DNA of 64,000 bases from Ricordea florida (taxonomy: Eukaryota > Cnidaria > Anthozoa > Corallimorpharia > Ricordeidae): assembly GCA_949710005.1 (NCBI GenBank), contig OX453280.1, positions 8,972,534 through 9,036,533 on the forward strand. Direction: 5' to 3'. A program made the position numbers and the translations under genes. Under the pieces are notes generated by a model. The model had not been told where the DNA came from. It searched no databases and saw only the letters and a program-made list of their open reading frames with translations. This document shows, in pieces, positions 24,304 to 33,882 of this stretch; the first letter of the stretch is position 1, and every line of letters begins with the position of its first letter.

Positions 24304-25839
24304 ATGGTCTTACTCGATGACTTCAAGAACAAGTATCCAAAGGCCGACCTTGACCAATTCACCTTTGTGAACGATCAATTTGGGGGTTACATTAGATGGA
24401 AACATAACAGTATGACAATCATGTCCTATGATGACCCTTCTGGACAAACATGGACTGATGGGATGCGACCAGGTTTGAAATCACGACTCTGGACTGATCT
24501 TGGGCTGGCCGCACTGAACTCATTCCCACCAAGCTTAACCATGACCAAACGATACTACCCGATACCCGCCGTTGACTTTGACAGCCCCACCAGTAACGTC
24601 ACAAACACGCTGACATCACTCGACATATACGTGTCCAATACGAAGAAATTCACCGCCAAGATGCGTAATGTTTTCACCTCACAAGTTGTAACTTTCAAGT
24701 TTGGTAAGCAAAGTCGAAAGTGGTTGAACGCCCCCGACATGAACTACTGGCCACAACAACTGAACTTCGCAGTGTGGTGTGCGACCTCTGGCTGTGGGAT
24801 AAGTCCCTTCGAGAGCCTCAACTACCCCAAAGTCGTGAGTAGCTTCATCAAGTTTCATGTATATTTCACCATAAGACGAATATTGTATGAACTGAGTCTT
24901 CCACTGCCTGATGAGCAACCCTTTGTAATCAACAACAACCCTTACAGCAAAGTCGCTTATCAACGATTGTGCGCTGAATTTGGCATCTCAAACAACTCTG
25001 ACTTCAGATGGAAAGGTGGACGAAACGGGGGTTTGGGCGACATATTCATCGATTATGGGGCTGGATACCATGGAGTAGGTGGAGGATACCAAAACGTCCA
25101 TATGGTAAGAAACTATGACGACGGAGCTGACCAATGGCCGGGCGAAGGTGGCAAATTCGCTGATGATGGGGGTAAGAAGGAAAAGGGCGACCTCATTACA
25201 TTCATCCGTAATGATGACTTTGCTGATTACAAGTATGCTTGGTTCATACCAACGAGTGGCTACGGACTCACTAAAGCTGGACTTGGCAGGTTGAATCGGT
25301 CTGCTGAAGCCTTTGTTTACTGCGTATTGGGAGCTCAAGTCAACACTAGAAACTCGATTGTGGGCACTGGTGGTGGAGCAATTGAAACTCAACAAGAATT
25401 CTTGGCCTTGTTTGAGAGTAGTGTGATTGAGAACGACATTTCGAGTTCAATCCAAAGGTACCAACTGGCCACCCAAGAGGATAAATTAAGACTTGATTTG
25501 GCCATTGCTCCTGGAGTGAGGTTGATGCCTAGTAACTTGATCATAAACACAGAGAGTGTGATCGGGTATAACAACAACCTCATGAAGGCCACTGATGGGA
25601 TGAAATTTGGTGTCAACACAAACATAAACCTGGAGACCAAGACTGTGGGAATCAGCCATAATCTTGGGCCCTCAAAGGTCAAGTTGCCACATGCAATTGT
25701 AGAGACTAAACGTTCAACAACAACACCAACGATTCATCCTCGCCCTGAAATCAAAGAAGAAACAAATACCAATCATGAAACCAACCTGATACTGTTAATC
25801 ATTGGAGTTGGAATTGCCGCTTGGATACTCTTCAGATAA
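24304..25839 (+). CDS. Large late protein with C-terminal membrane anchor (511 aa)
   Basis: Residues 1-60 form a small domain (FKNKYPKADLDQFTFVND, IRWKHNSMTIMSYDDPS) that was separately duplicated in the outer element. The middle has strand-rich and Asn/Gly-rich parts (TFKFGKQSRKWLNAPDMNYW; GGLGDIFIDYGAGYHGVGGG) and a GTGGGAIETQQEF motif. The C-terminus has a Thr/Pro linker and one hydrophobic helix (LILLIIGVGIAAWILF, about 490-508). No N-terminal signal is seen. A tail-anchored virion surface or membrane protein is the simplest reading, but the function is unknown. Confidence 0.7.
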   Translation: MVLLDDFKNKYPKADLDQFTFVNDQFGGYIRWKHNSMTIMSYDDPSGQTWTDGMRPGLKSRLWTDLGLAALNSFPPSLTMTKRYYPIPAVDFDSPTSNVTNTLTSLDIYVSNTKKFTAKMRNVFTSQVVTFKFGKQSRKWLNAPDMNYWPQQLNFAVWCATSGCGISPFESLNYPKVVSSFIKFHVYFTIRRILYELSLPLPDEQPFVINNNPYSKVAYQRLCAEFGISNNSDFRWKGGRNGGLGDIFIDYGAGYHGVGGGYQNVHMVRNYDDGADQWPGEGGKFADDGGKKEKGDLITFIRNDDFADYKYAWFIPTSGYGLTKAGLGRLNRSAEAFVYCVLGAQVNTRNSIVGTGGGAIETQQEFLALFESSVIENDISSSIQRYQLATQEDKLRLDLAIAPGVRLMPSNLIINTESVIGYNNNLMKATDGMKFGVNTNINLETKTVGISHNLGPSKVKLPHAIVETKRSTTTPTIHPRPEIKEETNTNHETNLILLIIGVGIAAWILFR

Positions 25840-25865
25840 AAATTGAAATTGCCAATCCATAGATC

Positions 25866-26249
25866 ATGGCCTCGCAAATCATGACATCATTGGCAATCGT
25901 TGGCAGCAGGTACTTCAATGACATGTTCTTCTTGAAAGAGCAAATACGTAAAGCCCTCAAGAAATGGAAGCTGGATCTCTCAGATATACAATTGATTGTG
26001 CCTGGGGGTGCAGAAGGGGTTGATGAACTGGCCAGAGATTTTGCCACTGAAAAGGAGATCCCATTCAAAGCGTTTGAACCTCAATGGGACTACTATGGCA
26101 AGGCGGCTGGGCCAATTCGCAATAGAGCGATTATGGAGTGTGCAACGCATGTATTGGCCTTGCCTTCTTGTATTTACTCCCCAGGTACCAAATCCGCTAT
26201 TAAGTTGGCTAGGAAATACAAGAGAGAGGTTATAGTCGTTTATGTCTAA
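25866..26249 (+). CDS. SLOG-family (DUF2493-like) nucleotide-binding protein (127 aa)
   Basis: SLOG proteins use a Rossmann-like fold to bind nucleotides or nucleotide-derived ligands and occur in DNA-uptake and anti-phage systems. Motifs here are AIVGSRYFND (residues about 10-19), VPGGAEGVDELARDFA (about 43-58), the WDYYGKAAGPIRNRAIME segment (about 76-93) and a final ALPSCIYSPGTKSAIKLARK. All are intact. It is the last plus-strand gene, converging on the Cys-rich gene with the 3' hairpin (26263-26288) between them. Its ligand and role in an animal element are unknown; sensing or metabolising host nucleotide signals is possible. Confidence 0.8.
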   Translation: MASQIMTSLAIVGSRYFNDMFFLKEQIRKALKKWKLDLSDIQLIVPGGAEGVDELARDFATEKEIPFKAFEPQWDYYGKAAGPIRNRAIMECATHVLALPSCIYSPGTKSAIKLARKYKREVIVVYV

Positions 26250-26262
26250 TGATTAAGTGAAC

Positions 26263-26288
26263 TTTTGTAACGTGAAGCGCGTTACAAA
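26263..26288. terminator. 3' hairpin between convergent SLOG and Cys-rich genes
   Basis: The stem TTTGTAACG/CGTTACAAA with a 7-nt loop (TGAAGCG in the SLOG sense) lies 14 nt past the SLOG stop and 15 nt from the Cys-rich stop at 26303. One palindromic signal could serve both convergent transcripts. Confidence 0.65.
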
Positions 26289-26302
26289 TGTCTTTGGATA
26301 CA

Positions 26303-26722
26303 TCACAAAGGACCGCACTCTTCACATTCCTTTCGTAGCTTAACATGACGGCAAATATACTCTCCACTACACAAATGGCACATCCATTTCTTATTATTCG
26401 TCTTAATTCTACCATGTTTACAATAACGATGAGGGCTACACACTTTACAATGACCTCTCTGTCTATCATGTTGACAGATACCTGCACCACCGCACTCTTT
26501 ACAATGATATTTTGTTCTGCCATGTTGACAAACCCCTCCGCCACCACACTCTTTACAATAGTGTTTCTGTCGACCATGTTGACAGATCCCTGAACCACCG
26601 CACTCTTTACAATGATATTTTGTTCTACCATGTTGACAAACCCCTCCACCACCACACTCTTTACAATAAAACTTCCGTCTACCGTGTGGACATCGTTTTC
26701 TTGGTTTAACTTGAGCGCAATC
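26303..26722 (-). CDS. Cys-rich zinc-repeat protein with CxHGR...CKECGG units (139 aa)
   Basis: Tandem 18-residue units of the form C-x-H-G-R-x6-C-K-E-C-G-G-x-G-x are repeated about five times, then end with diverged Cys/His repeats. Each unit supplies Cys and His ligands for zinc. The DNA repeats have a 54-bp period, so copy number can change by slippage. The start is taken at MDCAQVK (26722); an upstream in-frame methionine at 26761 is also possible. Similar CxHGR/CKxCGG repeats occur in giant viruses and some algae and oomycetes, to my knowledge. The target is unknown. Confidence 0.65.
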   Translation of the reverse strand, partial: DCAQVKPRKRCPHGRRKFYCKECGGGGVCQHGRTKYHCKECGGSGICQHGRQKHYCKECGGGGVCQHGRTKYHCKECGGAGICQHDRQRGHCKVCSPHRYCKHGRIKTNNKKWMCHLCSGEYICRHVKLRKECEECGPL

Positions 26723-26768
26723 CATTGTGTGTACCGCCACAGTACACCCATCGACCATCAATTACACT

Positions 26769-26797
26769 TTTGTAACATGATCCTCTACGATCACAAA
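26769..26797 (-). terminator. Degenerate 3' hairpin after the 128-aa gene
   Basis: In minus-strand sense TTTGTGA...TGTTACAAA is kept at the ends, but the loop is expanded (about 13 nt) and contains a GATC/GATC pair. It overlaps the stop region at 26791 and lies where the other hairpins lie. Confidence 0.4.
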
Positions 26798-27177
26798 TGG
26801 ACCCCCCATAGCTCTTTCAAACACTTCAACTCTTCAATGTCAATACACCAGTCCAGAAACCTATCTGGATGCCACGCCACAGGCATCAAATCATCGTATA
26901 GATCTCTGTAGAAAGTACGTTTGTGGATTCTTCTATTGGATTCATACAATAGTTCTGCTTTGATAGAGTCAACAAACACTTTTTGATGGGATTCAAAATA
27001 ATCAAGATAAAATATGCACATTAAATACGCAACGTCAACAATGGGTGGACATAAATCAATAGAGTCTTCCCACCTCCTCCAATGTATTGGTTTATGTTTT
27101 TCCCTAACCATTCCTCTCCTTATCTTTCTGAATGACTTTCTCCTCTTCTTAACGATCTTGTTTTTCATCTTGCCCAT
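26791..27177 (-). CDS. Terminal-arm protein with VAWHP...WC tail (128 aa)
   Basis: The N-terminus is strongly basic (KIVKKRRKSFRKIRRGMVR). The C-terminal third carries the family motif: KRTFYRDLYDDLMPVAWHP, then DRFLDWCIDIEE. It is the middle gene of the minus-strand terminal arm, between the Cys-rich gene and the TIR-proximal paralogue. Function unknown; the arrangement suggests early or accessory functions at the element end. Confidence 0.6.
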   Translation of the reverse strand: MGKMKNKIVKKRRKSFRKIRRGMVREKHKPIHWRRWEDSIDLCPPIVDVAYLMCIFYLDYFESHQKVFVDSIKAELLYESNRRIHKRTFYRDLYDDLMPVAWHPDRFLDWCIDIEELKCLKELWGVHL

Positions 27178-27222
27178 CGTGAATGTAAGCTACTACTCTC
27201 ACCAGACCCCTCTAATACAACT

Positions 27223-27251
27223 TTTTTGTAACACGCTTCATGTTACAAAAA
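27223..27251 (-). terminator. 3' hairpin after the right TIR-proximal gene
   Basis: A perfect 11-bp stem (TTTTTGTAACA/TGTTACAAAAA) with a 7-nt loop (TGAAGCG in gene sense) lies 13-41 nt after the stop at 27264. Confidence 0.7.
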
Positions 27252-27263
27252 TATCATGCATGA

Positions 27264-27812
27264 TTACCAATGAGCCCCCCAACGCTCCTTCACCTCTTGA
27301 AACTCTTCCACATCAAGACACCAATACACAAACCTACTTGGATGCCATGCTACAGACATTAGTTCTACCCAAATTTCATTTCGGAAAATACGTCTGTGCT
27401 GGCCCTTCCAAGCCTCATGCAACAACTCGTCTTTGAAACTTGTGTACACGTTAACTTCAAGATCTCCGATAAGAAGTTCATCGACAGAATATGGCCGTTC
27501 AAGGTCAGCGTCCACCATCCCAAACAGAGCTAAATCTTCCGCGCCCTTACATAAGTTCTCAGCGATGTCCTTGACAGCCAACTTGTCAAAGTCTTTCGAG
27601 TATTCAAATACTATCTCGTTATCGTCGATGGGAAAATGAGCCATGGTAAAAACAAGACGAACCTTCTCAACCAACCATGGGTTGAAACTAGACACTCTAT
27701 ATAATATGCTTGATTTGTACTCTTGCAGAAAACCATAAACTCCTAAACAGTCCACGTTGTCATAGAGAAAGCTAAATACCGTTGGCATTCTCATATCATC
27801 CGTGATCGCCAT
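27264..27812 (-). CDS. Right TIR-proximal protein with VAWHP...WC tail (182 aa)
   Basis: The start codon and first three codons (M-A-I-T) lie in the TIR and are identical to the left-end gene at 10473, after which the two diverge. The body is acidic and helical (FPIDDNEIVFEYSKDFDKLA), and the C-terminus matches the family: IWVELMSVAWHPSRF, YWCLDVEEFQE, ERWGAHW. The outer element gene at 41343 has an almost identical tail on an unrelated body. Promoter sharing through the TIR means both end genes should be co-expressed. Confidence 0.7.
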   Translation of the reverse strand: MAITDDMRMPTVFSFLYDNVDCLGVYGFLQEYKSSILYRVSSFNPWLVEKVRLVFTMAHFPIDDNEIVFEYSKDFDKLAVKDIAENLCKGAEDLALFGMVDADLERPYSVDELLIGDLEVNVYTSFKDELLHEAWKGQHRRIFRNEIWVELMSVAWHPSRFVYWCLDVEEFQEVKERWGAHW

Positions 27813-28100
27813 TTCGTTTGCGTATAGCAATCGGTGCAACCCTCGACCCAAAATCCCACTTTACCAAATCGGCCCCCACCCCACCCCCCAAAGGACATCG
27901 ACGATCCAAACGGAAAAACCGACACTCGACGAAAAATCAAACAAGTCGATAGGCAAAACTTTTTTTACCACGCCCATCTGACAAAATCGACCACACCCAA
28001 AACCACGAATTCGCAAAAAAATCGTAACATCAAAAATCGACCACACCCACAAAAATCGACCACACCCAAGTTGTCCCAGAACCGGCCTTTTCCAACTACT
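27802..28100. repeat. Right TIR of inner element
   Basis: 299 bp, the inverse of 10185-10483, with a C-run at 27873-27889 (the G-run block on the other strand) and the shared start codon at its inner edge. Confidence 0.95.
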
Positions 28101-28151
28101 AAGAATATATAATTTTTATAATCTTGCTTTGAAGCTAGAATAATTGAAAAA

Positions 28152-28260
28152 ACGTCGGCATCAGTGGTGCGGCATGAATTTTCTCTAATTTTACATTTTG
28201 TCGTTGAAATGCAGTTGATAACAACAGACTTCAGTCGTCAGCGTGTGGTCCCTTTCAGCA
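28152..28260. repeat. Direct repeat flanking the inner viral element, right copy
   Basis: Second copy of the about 107-bp sequence at 10022-10128, same orientation, with small insertions and substitutions. Confidence 0.85.
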
Positions 28261-31200
28261 TATATATGTCATTGGCACAAGATCCAGTCAACTAATGTCT
28301 TCCAGTTGAATGACATTTACTCGAACGATAGCGGACATGTGTACTTCACCAAGCTTTAAACTTAGCTAAACGAGAGGCTTTTCTATATGAAAAATGAATT
28401 ATTTTGAAACTGAAACCTAAAATATATCTTTGAAGCATTTTAGACACTATTGACGGCGTCACCCTTTAGTTTTCAGACGCACCTTTTCGGCCAAGAATGG
28501 AAAGCATTGGAAAAGTTCTGACGTATATAGTTGACTTTCTTAGTTGAAATCACCCCGAAAGACTCTTCAGATCATATTTTTCAGAACGGTTGAATTTCTG
28601 TCACATAACTTGCCATGCATGGATAAAAATGTTCGATTACGGGTCACAAGTGAAACTCAAATTAATTTAACCTTTTTTGTGCTCTGAGGAAAACTAAACG
28701 TGGATAAGCTCTGTACCTAAAATACATTGAGCCTCCGCATCTGCATGCATGCACATCAAATGAATATGGACACATTGACGTTCGGGTTACTTTTTGTCGA
28801 CCGTTAACAAATTTTCGCGTATCTTTCGCACCTAACCTTAAGCAGCAACATAACTTAATTATATCATGCAGAATCCGGCATATGGAATAACAGATTATAA
28901 ATAGTTTCACACATTTACACTACGAACATAATCTGAAACTAACAATACCTTCAAATTGTCCTTCTCCTCATTTGACTTAAAGACTCCTATTTTCACCACT
29001 CCTCCATATTCTTCACCGCCAGATTTTTTCAACGGTCTTTTCCCCTAAATATTCGAACCTTGACTCCCTCCTTCACAGAGTACCACTTCGTATCGGAACC
29101 CGTCTTCCTACGCATGAGTTTTCAACGTTGTGCTATCGTTTTCTCTTCAAATGTGAAGTAAGCACGTCTTTATCGCCTCTGAGAATGCACCATTCTGAAC
29201 AAAGGCCGAAGCTGATTGACGTACGTTTCCTGTGGCGGTTAGCCTTTTTACTGCTAACATCTGAATCACGCTATGTTTCTTAAATGTTGTATCTGTCTGT
29301 TATTATTTTTGATAACGATCTTGAGCAACATTTTGAGTGTACTTGTTTATGCTTTAAGCGGTTAAAAGAAATATAAATTTCTGGTTTGAAACTGAATGTA
29401 CTGTGTGTTTTCGCATTTTAAGTGGCCCCTTTTCCACAACCGTAAGTAACATCGGCTGGGCGTTTCCCTACGAATTGCTCACATACCGATTTTAACACTC
29501 TGGCACGCAATCATTTGCCTAAGAAGAGCGACATCACGCATATTATTGATATCCGTTACAAGTTCGGATTTATACCTTTTTGAGCCTCTCTGGGTCTCTA
29601 TGGCGGCAAAGAGGGTTGCCAGTTGTTCAGATTTCTCGGAAAACGAAAACGGATTTTTAATGGCTCGGGTGTACTTCATAGCCCTACCACTAGCCAAAAA
29701 AATATAGTGACCTCTTCCAACCAGATGAGGCAGAAGAAACAGTTGAAATACGAAGTCACCTAAGGGTAGGAATAGCCTCCAGCGACCTATTTGAACTAAT
29801 TGGTGAGACTGGAAGTCCTACTGAAACCTTTGCCTAAGTCCGATATCTAGCGAACTTTACGAGCCTCTGGATTCGAGTGGAGCTGAACTAACTACAGTTT
29901 TCTCAGATGAAAATGCTACCAGAGCCAATTTGTCATCTAGCAGCTCGTGTTCCAACAACAGACATCGATATATTAGAGAGGATGAAGACTTGGGATGCTT
30001 TCCACTGCCAGAAGCTGACGAGGAGTTAGCCCAGGGCCCTCTGATGGTAAGTCACCGAACTGATCAACACGTTGATTCCTCTAAAGACACTTCTCTCTCA
30101 TAGAAAGCAAATCTTTCCTGCACTATTGTATTAGCCGGGGCTTTTGAATTGCAATTGCTACTGGCTGCCCTCATACCTAAAGTTCTTATAGGATTGCAGA
30201 GTCCAAAACTTTGGTATGCTGAGTTCATTCATTTATTGCAGATTCATCCATTCGCTTTCTAGAATTTACAGACTTGGATAAAGGTCTTTACAAAATGATC
30301 TAAAGGCCTCAAATTCAACCATGATGGCTAATGAGTAATTGTCGGTGAGATCGAATTGCCAGAAAGGTTAATTAGCCCAAGCTGCAACGAAATTGTCTTT
30401 TTTTTTTCTCGGTCTGATTCTCCAGTGTCAGCCTGATTTGCAAGAATATATTAAGTAAAAAATTAATTACTAGTCGAGAGACTGAACACTCATTCAATAA
30501 CGCGTTACCGCCTATTATCTCTCGAAACATGCGCCGACGTTTAGTTTTTGAGGAAATGTGAATTTTTCAGTGCTGGATGCCAAGATAAGAGAGAGTGTCA
30601 CGAAAAGCTGACAATCTACTGAGTCGACGGGTTAGGTTTACGTATCTAACTTCGTTTCTTCGACCACCTGAGAACTCTCAGTGTTATGACACGTAAAAGT
30701 GGTACGCGTCGCGTGTACTATCAATTCCACGGTACTTTCAGAATCCTACAGGTTAACGACCAACATGAACATTTTTGTACTTGTTATTGAACCGGTGTGT
30801 TTTTGAGGGTTCGAGAGCGTTTGGGCAAAGGAACTGACTTTTCGTACCACTCAAAAATTAAGGAATTAACTCTAGATCTCCCGAAGTAAATGTGCTGAAT
30901 GCTCGTGCAATAGAATTTAGAATAAAATTTCGCAATCTTCGCTGGTGAATCCATTCTCGTGAAACGGAAATTGTCAATCAATAATGGGATAATGATTTGC
31001 TTGATACCAAAAAAAAATCGTAGCGATGGCATAAAGTCACGAGAACAAATATCACGCGACAATGGACTCTGAAAGTGAAAGCCGTCGGAAACGAAAATAT
31101 CGAGCCAGAGTATTTGAAAGGGACATAGGGGACTGAATGGAGAGCATGGAAGTTATCAAATGGCACCATTTGGAGCGATACTTTACCCCTGGGTTACATT

Positions 31201-32124
31201 CTTTTAGTAGGTTTTAAATTAAATGACAATAACAAGCTCATCAATGAGACGTACAAATAGCAAAAGGAAACACAAAAAACTTCAAGAAAGTAATTAGCTC
31301 AACAAAATTTACTTCTGCAATTGAACTGTTTCTAAGAAAACACTTGTCACGTTGACTTTCACTGTCACCTCAAGTGGAATTGAAAATTAGCTATTTTTAA
31401 AAGAACGGATCTGTTGATTTTAACGACGCTGCGGCGGCGATATGGACGTATAAAACCAATCTTTCAGGACGTCAACGCTATTCAATGCAAAAACGGTTCA
31501 GCTTTGTGACGTTCTGTAATTTCATGAGCGGGAAATTTCCCTACACCTACACAGCACAGTATAAAGGGACAAATTTAAGTGGGGCATTCCTTCCTGACAG
31601 CTTTATCATTAGTATGCTACCTTTACGTTTCGTTCTTTACAGAACGAAACGGTTTCCAATGTGTTTCATTCAGCCGACTATGAAATATACTCCGACAACC
31701 TGTGAGGATTAATGCCTCAGCTGTCACAGGTTTGCACATAAGAAAAGCAAAACGGAGAGCCAGACGATTTCTAGTAATACTTTTAAAGTTGTCATTACCA
31801 GATAATTGTAGACGTCTCCCGCTGGCTGGAGACAAAAGGTGTAGCTCAAAGTTTTAAGTGCAGGTGTCGGTTTGTAATTAACAATAAAATTTCTGTTTAA
31901 AAATATTAAATTGTAATGTTACTTCAAGCCGTGCAATGCAAAGCAACGTCGAAGTTCCCATGCTCCTTTTACGCTGAACGATGCGAAAGAACATACAGAT
32001 TCCAAGATGTTTTTTAATTATAGCTCAAGCGAAAGGCACGTAGAAATTTCTATGTTAGTTCATGAAGCTGAAATGAAAGGAAAGTTCCATGTTCTTTTGT
32101 TTAGCTCAAATAAAAGGAAAATGG
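28261..32124. other. Right arm of middle transposon, no firm gene
   Basis: A 3.9-kb stretch without a recognisable protein. A possible exon ending at a GTAAGT donor lies near 29890-30050 (plus strand; open reading with NLSSSSSCSNNRHRY and acidic end), and a minus-strand open stretch lies at 29479-29697. Neither matches a transposase family that I know. The middle element is either non-autonomous or carries an intron-split gene I cannot identify. Confidence 0.35.
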
Positions 32125-32545
32125 AAATTTCCATGTTCCTTTCACAGACACAACGTAAGGGGGTTTGGAAATTTCCATGTCCCTTTCACAGACACAACGC
32201 AAAGGGGCTTGGAAATTTCCATTCTCCTTTCACAGACACAACGCAAAGGGGTTTGGAAATTTCCATGTCCCTTTCACAGAGACAACGTAAAGGGGTTTGG
32301 AAATTTCCATGCTCCTTTCACTGACACAACGCAAAGGGGTTTGGAAATTTCCATGTCCCTTTCACAGACACAACGTAAGGGGGTTTGGAAATTTCCATGT
32401 CCCTTTCACAGACACAACGTAAAGGGGTTTGGAAATTTCCATGCTCCTTTCACTGACACAACGCAAAGGGGTTTGGAAATTTCCATGTTCCTTTCACAGA
32501 CACAACGTAAAGGGGTTTGGAAATTTCCAGGTCCCTTTTATTTAA
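32125..32545. repeat. 44-bp minisatellite, right array
   Basis: About nine to ten tandem units of the same 44-bp sequence as 7905-8275 and in the same orientation, with unit variants ATGTCCC and ATGCTCC. They lie about 540 bp from the right TIR of the middle transposon. Confidence 0.9.
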
Positions 32546-33054
32546 CTCAAATAAAAAATGCATGAAAATATTCTCGTTCCTTTTCCTTACTCCAGCTGAA
32601 GGATAAAATAAAATTGTTGATCTCTTGTTCCCTTTTTTCCCTTATCATTGCAAGATTTATGTAAACTGTTAACATGTTCTAAAAACTGTGAATGATGATG
32701 TTTATTACCCCCCAAAAACCTCCATCTCTTTTTATTTGGACGAGAACGGGAAGTAGCTCGTGATATGCACCATGTTTTCTACACTTAAGTCAACAGACCG
32801 CCATTTTCGTTAACATTCGGTCAGTACAATAGTCGTCGAACGTACACAGTTGGTAAAAAGATTAAAAATTTAATTTTGGGTGGACATACTGTAATTATGT
32901 AAAAGTTGGCAATAAACCCACATAGAAAAGAAACTTCTACCATACATTATATCATTAAGGCAAAAAAATAACCAAGCAAAGTGTTTAATGCCATAAATGC
33001 GATTTTTTTCTGGCACAAATAGTGACGAATTATCTCACTTGTTCCAGAAAGTGG

Positions 33055-33085
33055 GTTTTAGAATATCCCAAATGGTTTTAGAACG
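33055..33085. repeat. Right TIR of middle transposon
   Basis: Perfect 31-bp inverse of 7635-7665. Confidence 0.85.
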
Positions 33086-33090
33086 CGTTA

Positions 33091-33818
33091 GTTGCACCAT
33101 GTGAACCAAAATATATACTGTCCTATTTTAATGCTATATGTGCACATGATCTGGTGTTTTTATCCTTGTCCCACAAGTAGTCTCTATAAGTATCATTCCT
33201 TTTACGGCCTTTGAATACAGTATGACATTTTAGTTTACTACCATATCCACTGGTCTTGAAATTTAGATACATAGATAATGGCTTAGAACTGTCAATTGCA
33301 CCAGTAGCCTTATTTTTTGGAAATGAAAATGGTACTTTCACCAAATCATTTGGCTCATCTTGTAGTAACTTCTTCTTAGCCTTACTAAGTTCCGGCATTA
33401 GTCCTTGAATCTCCTTATTTTTGTAGAATTTTTTAAGAGTAGAGCCTATAGTCTCTATAATTTTATCAATCCTATTCATAGTTTCTTCTTCTTGATCAGT
33501 TGGATCGTCTTTAGTATGGAATGATGTCAATGGATAGTTAACCTGTATTCCATTAATGTCCTTGATCTCCTTGGCTTCTCTCTTTTCATATTTGTAAGAA
33601 TAAGACAGATTCGTTATATCTTGTTTTGGTAGTTCAAAGGATACTTCCTTCTTTTGACCATCATCCATTACAAACACTTTGGAAAAGGAACACTTGTACT
33701 TTTTGTTCATCACAGGATCCTCCACAATTATGGAATCCCAATCAAAATTAGTCTCGTCAATTGGAACAAAACGAGTTTTCAATGATGAAGTTGAAGAGGC
33801 ATTAGAAGATTGTGACAT
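33091..33818 (-). pseudogene. N-terminal piece of the outer SSB-like gene (split and frameshifted)
   Basis: The frame from 33818 (MSQSSNASSTSSLKTRF) aligns with the inner SSB-like protein (18540-19349) up to CAHIALK. There one extra base produces a stop (33123). The following bases still encode recognisable homology (IYFGSHG) in the shifted frame up to the transposon junction at about 33090. The C-terminal piece is at 7475-7627. Confidence 0.8.
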
Positions 33819-33882
33819 GTTGTTTGACTTTCTTGCGTATACACCTTTCTGGCACAGCTAACTTGATTTTTAAATTTTTGTT

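Larger units (their letters stand above)
10185..28100 (+). mobile_element. Inner Polinton/Maverick-like viral element, near complete (17.9 kb)
   Basis: Two 299-bp inverted repeats (10185-10483 and 27802-28100) begin AGTAGTTGGAAAAGGCCGG and are almost identical by eye. The flanks show a 5-bp direct repeat AAGAA (10180-10184 and 28101-28105). It encodes PolB, integrase, capsid, ATPase, SSB-like, small membrane proteins, Rpb6-like, penton-like, SLOG, Cys-rich and terminal-arm proteins. All genes appear open except a frameshift at the very N-terminus of PolB. No adenain-like cysteine protease, a hallmark of classical Polintons, was recognised. Confidence 0.94.
7632..33086. mobile_element. Middle DNA transposon (about 7.5 kb without the nested element)
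   Basis: 31-bp inverted repeats (7635-7665 and 33055-33085) begin CGTTCTAAAACCATTTGGGA and contain TTCTAAAAC twice. They border a block inserted in the outer SSB-like gene. GTTA at 7628-7631 and 33087-33090 is the best candidate target duplication, though short. The arms hold a 44-bp minisatellite near each end in the same orientation, a foldback element, and no recognisable transposase, so it appears non-autonomous or strongly decayed. The inner viral element (10185-28100) lies inside it. Confidence 0.75.

Noticed and set aside
10022..28260. 107-bp direct repeats as target-site duplication of the inner element
   Set aside because: They are separated from the TIRs by about 50 bp of unique sequence on each side, and a clean 5-bp AAGAA duplication abuts the TIRs.
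29479..30050. Possible exons (minus ORF 29479-29697; plus-strand segment ending at GTAAGT near 30045)
   Set aside because: Short, no recognisable domain, and no supporting partner exons.
7628..33090. Middle block as ordinary host sequence between two separate viral elements
   Set aside because: The 31-bp inverted repeats at its ends and the two matching halves of the SSB-like gene on its flanks show that it is an insertion in one outer element.
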